Source: Kiritimatiellota bacterium | Lineage (GTDB): Bacteria > Verrucomicrobiota > Lentisphaeria > Victivallales > JAADHT01 | Reading direction: 5' to 3' | NCBI GenBank assembly: GCA_013151705.1 | Contig: JAADHT010000074.1 | Span: forward strand, 12,355 to 19,700 | DNA length: 7,346 bases | In this document: positions 1-5,498 of the stretch, one piece after another | Layout of the letters: every line of letters begins with the position of its first letter | Position numbering within the stretch: position 1 is the stretch's first letter | Program-made: the position numbers and the translations under genes | The notes under the pieces: model-generated | What the model saw: the letters and a program-made list of their open reading frames with translations, nothing else | Databases searched by the model: none | Told to the model about the DNA's origin: nothing

Positions 1-30
1 AAATATTCGTTCGGAATTTGTGAAATCAGG

Positions 31-58
31 TTGAAAAACGACATAATATCATTATAGC
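31..58 (+). promoter_or_regulatory. Possible sigma-70-type promoter of fucI
   Basis: TTGAAA at 31-36 and TATAGC at 53-58 are separated by 16 nt and lie about 40 nt upstream of the chosen fucI start. The -10 match is mediocre, and TAATAT at 44-49 is an alternative -10 without a good -35. An A/T-rich near-palindrome (GAATT...AATTC, about 68-84) lies between promoter and gene and could be an operator, but I recognise no regulator for it. Confidence 0.3.
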
Positions 59-100
59 ATGGTGTGGAATTTATTAATAATTCAAATAGGAGACGCGATT

Positions 101-1957
101 ATGGGAAACGAGTCGAAGGTTGATTTCGGAGCTCTCAAAAACAGAGCTAGAACGTTCGAGGTGTGCGAAAGACGCGTGGTCGGACATGTTCCGACAATAG
201 CGTTGACCCCGGTCGTCGACGGTAGAACTGGAGCGTATGAATCCAACGTCGCTGAAACCTGGGCGATGGTGGAGAAAGTCCACAAACTGATAAGCGAAAA
301 CGTATTTCTGCCCGATGGAACTCCCGTGCGCCTTGTAGTCGCTCCGGAAATCGTCTACGGCGCCCGTAGCGGAGCGAGAGCCCAGGAATACTACACGAGA
401 GAAGGTGTCGGAGCCAATATCTGGATAAGCCGCTCGTGGGCCTACAGCGACGAGTTGATGTCGGTCTGTCAAGGTGTCGGCAGCAGCGAGTGGATCCAGG
501 CGGCTTACGGTCTGAACCAAACCGACCGTCCCGGCGCAGTTTGGCTGAAGGCGTTCTGCGCGGCGATGGACGAGAAGAAACGTCCGATATTCTCCATCTA
601 CAACCCCGATCTCGAAGACGACAGCGGTGATATCGCTCCATACGTCGCCGAGCGTCTTTTGCGGTTCGCGAGATGCGCGACGGCGGTTCTGGAACTCCGC
701 GGCAAAAACTATCTATCAGTCGGATCGGTATCAATGGGCATCATCGGTTCCGATGTGCGTCGCAACGCGCTGCTCCACTATTTCGGAATGGGCAGCGTAG
801 CTGTGGACATGGTGGCGGTCCGCGGACGCATCGACAACGGCTTCTACGACCACGATGAGCTTGAAAAGGCTTTTGAATACATGAAAAGTAAATTCAAATT
901 CAAGTTCAATGAAGGCGAGAAACCCTATTCGGACGACGATCTGCTGAAAGAGTCCATTCTCATGACGATGATCGTCCGCGATTTGATGGTCGGCAATCCG
1001 CGTCTCGCGGATCCAGCCGTCGGCGACGCGCAGGGATTCAAGGCGGACGTCGAGCACGCCCAGGGATGCAACGCGATTTTCGCGGGAACGCAGGGCCAGC
1101 GCGCGTGGACCGATCTCTTCCCGAACTTCGACCTGTGCGAATCGATTCTCAACTCATCATTCGACTGGAACGGATACCGGGCGCCGTATATCGTGGCGAC
1201 CGAGAACGACAGCAAAAACGGCATAGGAATGATCGCCGCCAACATTCTTTCCGGAATGCCTCAGCTTTTCGCCGACATCCGCACCAACTGGACGGTTGAA
1301 AGCATCAAGGCGGCGACGGGGCGCGATGTGAGTGATGTCGCTCCGGACGGTTTGATCGACAAGCGCAATTCCGGCGCCGGATCTCTCGACTACGCGCTCA
1401 ACGTTTTCGAACTAGTGGATGGGTCAAAATCAGCGCAACAGACAGCATGCGAAATTCGCGAGAATCCGGAACTGCGCCAAAAACTAATCGACAAGGCGAT
1501 AGAAGGCACCACCTACATCGGCGCCATCCTGGAGTACTTCCTCGGTGATGGACTTTCGAGTTCCTACCGCACGCCCGGCGGAGTGCCTATGACGGCATAC
1601 CGGTACAACATGGTCGGAGACAAAATGACCTTTTCCGTGGTCGAGGGCGAAACCATCGATCTGCCGCAGGATGTGGCCGACCATATCAGCGGAGTGACCA
1701 ACGAGACTTGGCCGGAGACCTATTGGACTCCGCGCGGAATGTCCTCTTTTGAATATATGTCGAAAATCGGACCAAATCACGACGCCAACTCGTTCGGCCT
1801 AATCGGAGCGGATTTGATCACCTTCAACGCGATACTCCGAATTCCGGTCGACATGCACAACATCGCCGACGAGGATATCTTCAGACCGACCATTTGGGAC
1901 CGTTTCGGCGGCGACGATTTCAGAGCCTGCAAGGAACTCGGCCCGTTGTACGAATAA
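101..1957 (+). CDS. fucI: L-fucose isomerase
   Basis: Cytoplasmic Mn(II)-dependent ketol isomerase that converts L-fucose to L-fuculose (the family also accepts D-arabinose), the first step of L-fucose catabolism. The 618-residue product aligns by eye along its whole length with E. coli FucI (591 aa): PVVDGR near the N-terminus, GSVSMGIIGS at 208-217, SSFDWNG, ATENDSKNG, FADIRTNW, and a C-terminus ending FRACKELGPLYE. The metal ligands known from E. coli (E337, D361, H528) correspond to E368, D392 and H560; the 24-residue spacing of the first two is identical. About 30 extra N-terminal residues explain the greater length. The ATG at 101 is chosen because AGGAG at 88-92 sits 8 nt upstream; the in-frame ATG at 59 has no such site. 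No fucK, fucA or transporter lies beside it in the window, so its pathway partners must be elsewhere or upstream. The gene appears intact. Confidence 0.97.
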   Translation: MGNESKVDFGALKNRARTFEVCERRVVGHVPTIALTPVVDGRTGAYESNVAETWAMVEKVHKLISENVFLPDGTPVRLVVAPEIVYGARSGARAQEYYTREGVGANIWISRSWAYSDELMSVCQGVGSSEWIQAAYGLNQTDRPGAVWLKAFCAAMDEKKRPIFSIYNPDLEDDSGDIAPYVAERLLRFARCATAVLELRGKNYLSVGSVSMGIIGSDVRRNALLHYFGMGSVAVDMVAVRGRIDNGFYDHDELEKAFEYMKSKFKFKFNEGEKPYSDDDLLKESILMTMIVRDLMVGNPRLADPAVGDAQGFKADVEHAQGCNAIFAGTQGQRAWTDLFPNFDLCESILNSSFDWNGYRAPYIVATENDSKNGIGMIAANILSGMPQLFADIRTNWTVESIKAATGRDVSDVAPDGLIDKRNSGAGSLDYALNVFELVDGSKSAQQTACEIRENPELRQKLIDKAIEGTTYIGAILEYFLGDGLSSSYRTPGGVPMTAYRYNMVGDKMTFSVVEGETIDLPQDVADHISGVTNETWPETYWTPRGMSSFEYMSKIGPNHDANSFGLIGADLITFNAILRIPVDMHNIADEDIFRPTIWDRFGGDDFRACKELGPLYE

Positions 1958-1966
1958 CTTGGGAGC

Positions 1967-2003
1967 GTCAGTCTTATGCGTTGTCCAAACGCATAAGACT
2001 GGC
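1967..2003 (+). terminator. Long hairpin downstream of fucI, possible terminator
   Basis: A perfect 14-bp stem (1969-1982 with 1988-2001) with a 5-nt loop GTCCA, extended outward by a G-U and a G-C pair, begins about 10 nt after the fucI stop. No T-tract follows, so it is not a textbook intrinsic terminator; it may protect the 3' end or act with Rho. A second small hairpin, GCGGC-AAA-GCCGC (2010-2022), follows at once. Both lie before the SEC-C gene. Confidence 0.5.
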
Positions 2004-2101
2004 TTCTGAGCGGCAAAGCCGCGACCCCGTATTTAATCTGCCACAGCGGATAAATATCGGATTTAATGAAAGCGGCGGTTATTGAAAAGGAGTAGCGAAA
2101 G

Positions 2102-3163
2102 GTGATACAAATAGGAAGAAACGCGCCGTGTCCCTGTGGATCAGGCAAAAAATACAAGCATTGCTGCATAGACAAACACCTGAGAGACTCTCGTATTGAA
2201 TCGGACATTCCATTATCCGGCGAGACGCCGAAGCATATCAAGGAAATATTCGGCCAGTTGGAGCCGGAAGGTTTTGCGACGATTGAGGAGCTGCGGGAAA
2301 AAATGAGAGGGTTGACGGATAACTTCAATCAATCGCCACTCGATGATTTCCTCGGACTCTCTCCTGAGCGGATGTTCCGCTTTCAAAACACGGAACTTTT
2401 CTCGGAAGGAAGCGGTCTCGAGTTGAATGTCAAAGTGAACCGGAAACTTATCAAGAACACCCTCATCGCTAAAATCGCGGACCACGTTTTGGTCGCCATT
2501 CTCGAGTCGGGCGGATTGAAGGCGACGACATGCAAAAAGAACTTTCCGCGGAAACTGTCTCAGGAAGTGGGTGAGATTTTAAAGGCAAACTCCAGTCAAT
2601 TTGGCAAATATCTTTCTTACTCCTCAGTGCAGTCGGAAGACGACGTGCGCCCACTCCGCCTTATCCGCGGAACTCTGACGAAATGCGGATTCATCAAACT
2701 TCGCAAAGGCTCGTTCCATCTGACGAAAAAAGGAGTCGAAACCGTCGAGAACGGACTCTCCGCCACCGCTTATCGCAAGTTGCTGAATGACTACTTGAAT
2801 TTCGTCAATTGGGGATATTACGATAGATATCCGAAGTTGCAGGAGTTGCAGGAATTCGTCTATTTTCTTCTGTTCATAATCCACAAAAAAGCCGATGATT
2901 TCATAATGGCTGAGGAAGTTGGTTTGGCGTTCCTGAGGGCGTTTCCTCAAACCCTGCGATCCTGCGTTGAACATTTCAGTGGTTATTGCAGCCCAGAGGA
3001 ACTCTTATGCCATACATCCGAACACAGATTTATAACACATATTTCTCATCTTTTCGGACTGCTTGAAATCAAAAAACTCGACGATCGGAAAGATAAGTGG
3101 AGAAAAACGATTCTCTGTAAAAAAACAAGCCTCTTCCGAGAACTATTCATTTGGGAGGTGTAG
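2102..3163 (+). CDS. SEC-C motif protein of unknown function
   Basis: A 353-residue, probably cytoplasmic protein. Residues 5-22 carry a classic SEC-C zinc-binding motif, C-x-C-x8-C-C (C10, C12, C21, C22, in GRNAPCPCGSGKKYKHCC), like the one at the C-terminus of SecA, where it binds SecB and ribosomes. Here it stands at the N-terminus of a non-SecA protein. The remainder has no motif I can name. Residues about 183-218 read like a winged-helix segment (LIRGTLTKCGFIKLRKGSF, then HLTKKGVETVENG), which is only a suggestion. No signal peptide or clear membrane segment is visible. The start is GTG at 2102, preceded by AAAAGGAG ending at 2092 with 9 nt spacing; the CPCGSG motif follows within ten residues, as usual for this type. 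It lies 144 nt after fucI behind a hairpin, so co-transcription is uncertain. SEC-C proteins of this size are often annotated as hypothetical or preprotein-translocase-like, and no translocase role should be assumed. Confidence 0.85.
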   Translation: MIQIGRNAPCPCGSGKKYKHCCIDKHLRDSRIESDIPLSGETPKHIKEIFGQLEPEGFATIEELREKMRGLTDNFNQSPLDDFLGLSPERMFRFQNTELFSEGSGLELNVKVNRKLIKNTLIAKIADHVLVAILESGGLKATTCKKNFPRKLSQEVGEILKANSSQFGKYLSYSSVQSEDDVRPLRLIRGTLTKCGFIKLRKGSFHLTKKGVETVENGLSATAYRKLLNDYLNFVNWGYYDRYPKLQELQEFVYFLLFIIHKKADDFIMAEEVGLAFLRAFPQTLRSCVEHFSGYCSPEELLCHTSEHRFITHISHLFGLLEIKKLDDRKDKWRKTILCKKTSLFRELFIWEV

Positions 3164-3222
3164 GACTCCTGATAAAGAAGAGTGTGTGAAGAGGTATATC
3201 GCGAACATCCCGGTAAGAGCGC

Positions 3223-3318
3223 GGCTTGTCGCAAAAAACAGTGATTGGCGATGGTTGAAACGGTAGTCTGCGGAGACTAGCCCGGTTTTTGCACGAAGCC
3301 AGCGTGCCGTAGCCGGGC
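3223..3318. other. Cluster of overlapping inverted repeats (structured intergenic DNA or RNA)
   Basis: Several stems can be drawn in under 100 nt: GGCTT-n3-GCAAAAA (3223-3237) with TTTTTGC-n3-AAGCC (3286-3300), symmetric around a 3x3 internal loop; TAGTCT-GCGG-AGACTA (3264-3279); GCACG/CGTGC (3291-3295 with 3303-3307); and GCCCGG/CCGGGC (3280-3285 with 3313-3318). Some are mutually exclusive or would form a pseudoknot. No gene and no known RNA family is recognised. It may be a degenerate palindromic repeat, a structured RNA, or the 3' end of the SEC-C transcript. Confidence 0.45.
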
Positions 3319-3319
3319 G

Positions 3320-3365
3320 GGCATTCAAACGCACCGTGTGGTAACCACTCAAGCGTTTGAATGCC
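3320..3365. repeat. Perfect 13-bp inverted repeat with inner hairpin
   Basis: GGCATTCAAACGC (3320-3332) is repeated inverted as GCGTTTGAATGCC (3353-3365). The 20-nt centre contains a further small stem, GTGG-TAA-CCAC (3338-3348). It lies in the convergent space between the SEC-C gene (plus) and trpS (minus), so it could act as a 3'-end structure for either. No T-tract follows on either strand, so an intrinsic terminator is not clearly supported. Confidence 0.6.
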
Positions 3366-3399
3366 AAGCGGATATGGTGCGATGGCGTAGCGCGAAGCG

Positions 3400-3497
3400 T
3401 GAAAATTTGAAAAATCATTAAAATTACAAAATATTTTCAAGACTGAGCCATATCTTGTTTAAAATGAATATGTTAATTCTGATTTTTCAAATTTTCA
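3400..3497. repeat. Perfect 18-bp inverted repeat flanking a 62-bp A/T-rich core
   Basis: TGAAAATTTGAAAAATCA (3400-3417) and its exact reverse complement (3480-3497) flank 62 bp of A/T-rich sequence. The stem can be extended outward by a G-T, a C-G and a G-C pair (3397-3399 with 3498-3500). The right arm begins 14 nt past the trpS stop. The arrangement fits either a convergent 3'-end structure or a very small terminal-inverted-repeat element (about 98 bp). No open reading frame lies inside. Confidence 0.65.
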
Positions 3498-3510
3498 TGC
3501 AATATTCGGG

Positions 3511-4473
3511 TTAGTCCAGGCCAATGGCGACGCGAACTTCGCGGAGTGTCTCCTCCGCGGTTTCCGCGGCCTTCGCCGCTCCTTTTGACAGTACGGACTC
3601 AATGTAGCCGGAATCGGCTTCCAGCTCGGCGCGTCTCGCTCGCATAGGCTTGAAATACTCCATAAACACCTCGACCAAGGCCTGCTTCGCATGCCCGTAT
3701 CCGTAGTTGCCGGCCCGGTATTTCTCCGCCATTTCGGCGACTTCGAATTCCGAGGCGAAAAGCTTGTAGAGGGCGAAAACCGGGCATGTCTCCGGATCCT
3801 TCGGTTCCTCCAGGGTTTTCGAATCGGTCAGAATGCTCATTATCCTCTTGCGCGATTGCTTCTCGTTCCCGAATAATTCGATGGTGTTGCCATAGCTTTT
3901 CGACATTTTCCGTCCGTCGGTCCCGGGGACGATCGCCACGTTCTCGCGGATTCTCTCCTCCGGCAAGACGAACACGTCACCGTAGCGGTTGTTGAATCGA
4001 AGCGCGATGTCTCTGGCGACCTCGACGTGCTGTTTCTGATCCTTGCCCACGGGCACCGTCGTCGATTTGTAGAGCAGTATATCGGCCGCCATCAGCACCG
4101 GATACGCGAAAAGTCCATGGTTCGGCTTTATTCCGTTGGCTATTTTGTCTTTGAAACTATGACACCGCTCGAGAAACCCCATAGGGGTCAGGCAACTTAA
4201 AATCCAAGTCAGCTCCATGGTCTGTTTAATATCCGAATGCCGGAAGAAAACGGTTTTGTCCGGATCCAGACCGCACGCGAGAAAATCCAGCGCCACATCG
4301 TTTATCCTGGATTTCAGATCGCCCGGGTCGGGTAGCACCGTCAACGCGTGAAGGTCTGCGATGAAAAGATATGTTTCGGCATCGTTCTGAGTCTCGATCG
4401 CCGGCTTCATCATGGCGAAGTAGTTTCCTAGATGTATCGTTCCTGAAGGTTGTATTCCTGAAAGCACTCTCAT
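3511..4473 (-). CDS. trpS: Tryptophanyl-tRNA synthetase
   Basis: Class I aminoacyl-tRNA synthetase that charges tRNA(Trp) with tryptophan using ATP in the cytoplasm. The product starts MRVLSGIQPSGTIHLGNYF, with the HIGH-type signature PSGTIHLGN at residues 9-17, and has the KMSKS loop exactly as KMSKS at 189-193 (in GTDGRKMSKSYGN). Also visible are MAADILLYKS, with D131 at the position that contacts the tryptophan indole in Bacillus stearothermophilus TrpRS, and GKDQKQH at 143-149. Length is 320 residues, normal for bacterial TrpRS (about 320-335). The reading frame stays open upstream to an ATG at 4590, but the ATG at 4473 is chosen because it puts the conserved MRVLSGIQPSG at the N-terminus and has AGGGAG (4485-4490 on the plus strand) 11 nt upstream. 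It is convergent with the SEC-C gene and divergent from the riboswitch operon, so it is probably a single-gene unit. No T-box or trp-attenuator leader was recognised. Confidence 0.97.
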   Translation of the reverse strand: MRVLSGIQPSGTIHLGNYFAMMKPAIETQNDAETYLFIADLHALTVLPDPGDLKSRINDVALDFLACGLDPDKTVFFRHSDIKQTMELTWILSCLTPMGFLERCHSFKDKIANGIKPNHGLFAYPVLMAADILLYKSTTVPVGKDQKQHVEVARDIALRFNNRYGDVFVLPEERIRENVAIVPGTDGRKMSKSYGNTIELFGNEKQSRKRIMSILTDSKTLEEPKDPETCPVFALYKLFASEFEVAEMAEKYRAGNYGYGHAKQALVEVFMEYFKPMRARRAELEADSGYIESVLSKGAAKAAETAEETLREVRVAIGLD

Positions 4474-4857
4474 ATTCTCGAATTCTCCCTGAAGTTCCGG
4501 GACCGCGAACATATATTCGAACTCGAAACCTATCCCCGTTCGCCGCCAATTCAATCCGTGGATTTCAAAAAACCGGCAATAAAGTCGCATTTGCCTTCAG
4601 GCACTTGAAATCCAAAATTGGAATCGAAAGGTGCTGTTTTTGAAGTCTGCTGGAGCCTCGTCACGAGAAAAAGTGGGTCGGTGCCTGTGCGATATGAGGC
4701 TGGACAATTCGATAGCTCAATAGATTTTCCGGAAGGAAATCCAAACGTTAGCCCACTAAAACGCGGGGAAAGCCATTTTGAAAATGAATATTGATTGCCT
4801 TGAGTCTGAAAATCCTGCCGGGTTTTGGTAAAATTCCATAAAAACACAATGAAAAAC
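4474..4857. other. Divergent intergenic region between trpS and the riboswitch operon
   Basis: These 384 bp hold no gene I can support. The trpS promoter must lie here on the minus strand, but no convincing -35/-10 pair stood out. A perfect 10-bp inverted repeat, TGGATTTCAA (4559-4568) with TTGAAATCCA (4605-4614), would lie in or near the trpS leader. Further small stems are AGCCTC (4654-4659)/GAGGCT, CTCG-TCA-CGAG around 4657-4667, and a GATTTCC-type hairpin with GGAA loop near 4722-4741. These might belong to an unrecognised small RNA, but nothing matches a family I know. Confidence 0.4.
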
Positions 4858-4887
4858 TTGTTTTTTGCGGATTTACAACAATACTAA
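4858..4887 (+). promoter_or_regulatory. Possible promoter of the riboswitch-cbpAB transcript
   Basis: TTGTTT (4858-4863) and TACTAA (4882-4887) are 18 nt apart. Transcription would start at about 4894, just where the riboswitch aptamer begins. The position is ideal, but the hexamers match the consensus only partly. Confidence 0.35.
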
Positions 4888-4889
4888 CC

Positions 4890-5055
4890 GAGAACCCGGC
4901 ATTCCGGAACGCGGTGCGAATCCGTGGCGATCCCGTCGCTGTAATCGGGGACTGACGAGCGTATTGGTTGAATCCAAGATCACTGGTTCTTTTAAAAGAA
5001 TCGGGAAGACCCGCTCTGAAGAACGATCCGAAAGCCAGAAGACCTGCCGGCGCTG
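4890..5055 (+). promoter_or_regulatory. Cobalamin (vitamin B12) riboswitch aptamer
   Basis: The leader carries the conserved blocks of the cobalamin riboswitch in the right order. CGGAA-CGC-GGTG runs into GCGAATCC and a P3/P4 region ending CGCTGTAATCGGGG (4903-4950). A TTGG-TTGAAT-CCAA hairpin (P5/L5) lies near 4964-4977. The signature CACTGG (4981-4986) is followed by a P6 extension on the palindrome TTCTTTTAAAAGAA (4987-5000) and then CGGGAAG (5002-5008). The diagnostic AAGCCAGAAGACCTGCC closes the core (5032-5048). A GCGCT/AGCGC hairpin with an A-rich loop (5050-5068) follows directly and may serve as the P13-like kissing partner. In known members, adenosyl-, methyl- or aquocobalamin binding usually lowers downstream expression. 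It is on the same strand as cbpA and cbpB, and no B12 synthesis or transport gene lies downstream within the window. Confidence 0.93.
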
Positions 5056-5082
5056 AAAAAAAAAGCGCGTCGCGTTTGCGAT

Positions 5083-5122
5083 GGTTTCCGATTTCTGAGA
5101 CTTGATGGTAAAAAGGTTTCAG
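5083..5122 (+). promoter_or_regulatory. Candidate antiterminator / switching segment
   Basis: CTGAGAC occurs at 5095-5101 and again in the terminator 3' arm (5153-5159). GGTTTC occurs at 5083-5088 and again in the terminator 5' arm (5115-5120). The first CTGAGAC can therefore pair either with 5084-5088 or with 5116-5122 (7 bp with one G-U, extendable by two more pairs). The latter pairing would block terminator formation. This A-B-A'-B' order is what a transcription-attenuation platform needs. The pairing is directly visible; its regulatory use is inferred. Confidence 0.5.
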
Positions 5123-5167
5123 CAAAAAAAACGTTGTACGGCGTTTTTCTTGCTGAGACCTTTTTTT
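5110..5167 (+). terminator. Intrinsic terminator of the riboswitch expression platform
   Basis: GGTTTCAGCAA (5115-5125) pairs with TTGCTGAGACC (5150-5160; one G-U). The stem continues inward through an A-tract/T-tract with one A-C mismatch (5124-5131 with 5144-5151) and ACG/CGT to a GUAC loop, then seven T residues follow (5161-5167). The preceding A5 (5110-5114) can also pair with the T run. It stands 62 nt after the riboswitch core and 133 nt before cbpA, on the right strand to stop transcription before the peptide gene. Confidence 0.88.
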
Positions 5168-5300
5168 GCAACGTAAACTCGAACCGGCAACGGATGGAGC
5201 ATCGCGGCTGCGGACTGGGAATTCGTTGTTCTCGGCCTCTTTCAGCCGTTTTTAAACTTACGTGAAATCCGATGGCGGTTCTCAACAAAAGGAGCGGATT

Positions 5301-5411
5301 ATGAAGAGGGAGATCAAGAAGGAAAAGAAGGACGTGGTAGCGTACCGCAAAAGCTGCGACGCTGAAGGCACGGGGCTTTCACACTACATTTTGATAAAAG
5401 AAGAGAAATAA
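5301..5411 (+). CDS. cbpA: Short peptide, likely RiPP precursor (CbpA-like)
   Basis: A 36-codon reading frame starts at ATG 5301 with AAAAGGAG ending at 5294, 6 nt upstream, the best ribosome site in the cassette; it stops at TAA (5409-5411). The N-terminal third is strongly charged (Lys/Glu-rich) and looks like a leader. The C-terminal half, CDAEGTGLSHYILIKEEK, holds the only cysteine (C19), two glycines, one histidine (H28) and a tyrosine (Y29), giving several possible modification targets. There is no signal peptide. The gene sits behind a B12 riboswitch and terminator and 87 nt ahead of a radical SAM/SPASM enzyme, the arrangement expected of a precursor/maturase pair. From memory, NCBI family models name such a pair CbpA (modified peptide precursor) and CbpB (peptide-modifying radical SAM enzyme); I could not check a match. 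Which residues are modified, whether the leader is cleaved, and the biological role are unknown. Confidence 0.82.
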   Translation: MKREIKKEKKDVVAYRKSCDAEGTGLSHYILIKEEK

Positions 5412-5498
5412 AGAGCCTAGGCGCGGATCTCGCGGGTTTCGCAGTCGCCGAACTCGGTGAACTAGCGAAATTCGCGTTGATCCGTTGTCCAAAAAATT
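5412..5498 (+). other. Structured spacer between cbpA and cbpB
   Basis: The 87-nt spacer contains CGGATC/GATCCG (5424-5429 with 5479-5484), TTTCGC/GCGAAA (5437-5442 with 5465-5470) and a compact palindrome GCGAAATTCGC (5465-5475). No Shine-Dalgarno is visible before the cbpB ATG. The structure may set the ratio of peptide to enzyme, which is inference. No T-tract follows, so it is not an intrinsic terminator. Confidence 0.35.

Noticed and set aside
59..100. Earlier FucI start at ATG 59
   Set aside because: There is no ribosome site before it, whereas ATG 101 has AGGAG 8 nt upstream; the extra 14 residues are hydrophobic leader-like only by chance of A/T-rich sequence.
3063..3440. Small reading frames on both strands in the SEC-C/trpS intergenic region
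   Set aside because: They lack ribosome sites, overlap each other and the inverted repeats, and show no recognisable protein pattern.
4474..4590. N-terminal extension of TrpS up to the ATG at 4590
   Set aside because: The extension does not resemble the family, and ATG 4473 has a Shine-Dalgarno and starts exactly at the conserved MRVLSGIQPSG.
4722..4741. CCGGAAGGAA resembling the signal recognition particle RNA tip
   Set aside because: The surrounding sequence forms a plain GATTTCC-type hairpin and lacks the asymmetric internal loops and flanking helix of SRP RNA.
4474..4857. T-box or trp leader peptide controlling trpS
   Set aside because: No T-box signature, no tandem Trp codons in a short leader ORF and no attenuator pair were found.
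5205..5253. Second intrinsic terminator (CGGCTG/CAGCCG followed by T5) before cbpA
   Set aside because: The stem is 6 bp with a 32-nt loop, or 4 bp (CGGC/GCCG) in a local form; too weak beside the strong terminator at 5110-5167, although a minor pause is possible.
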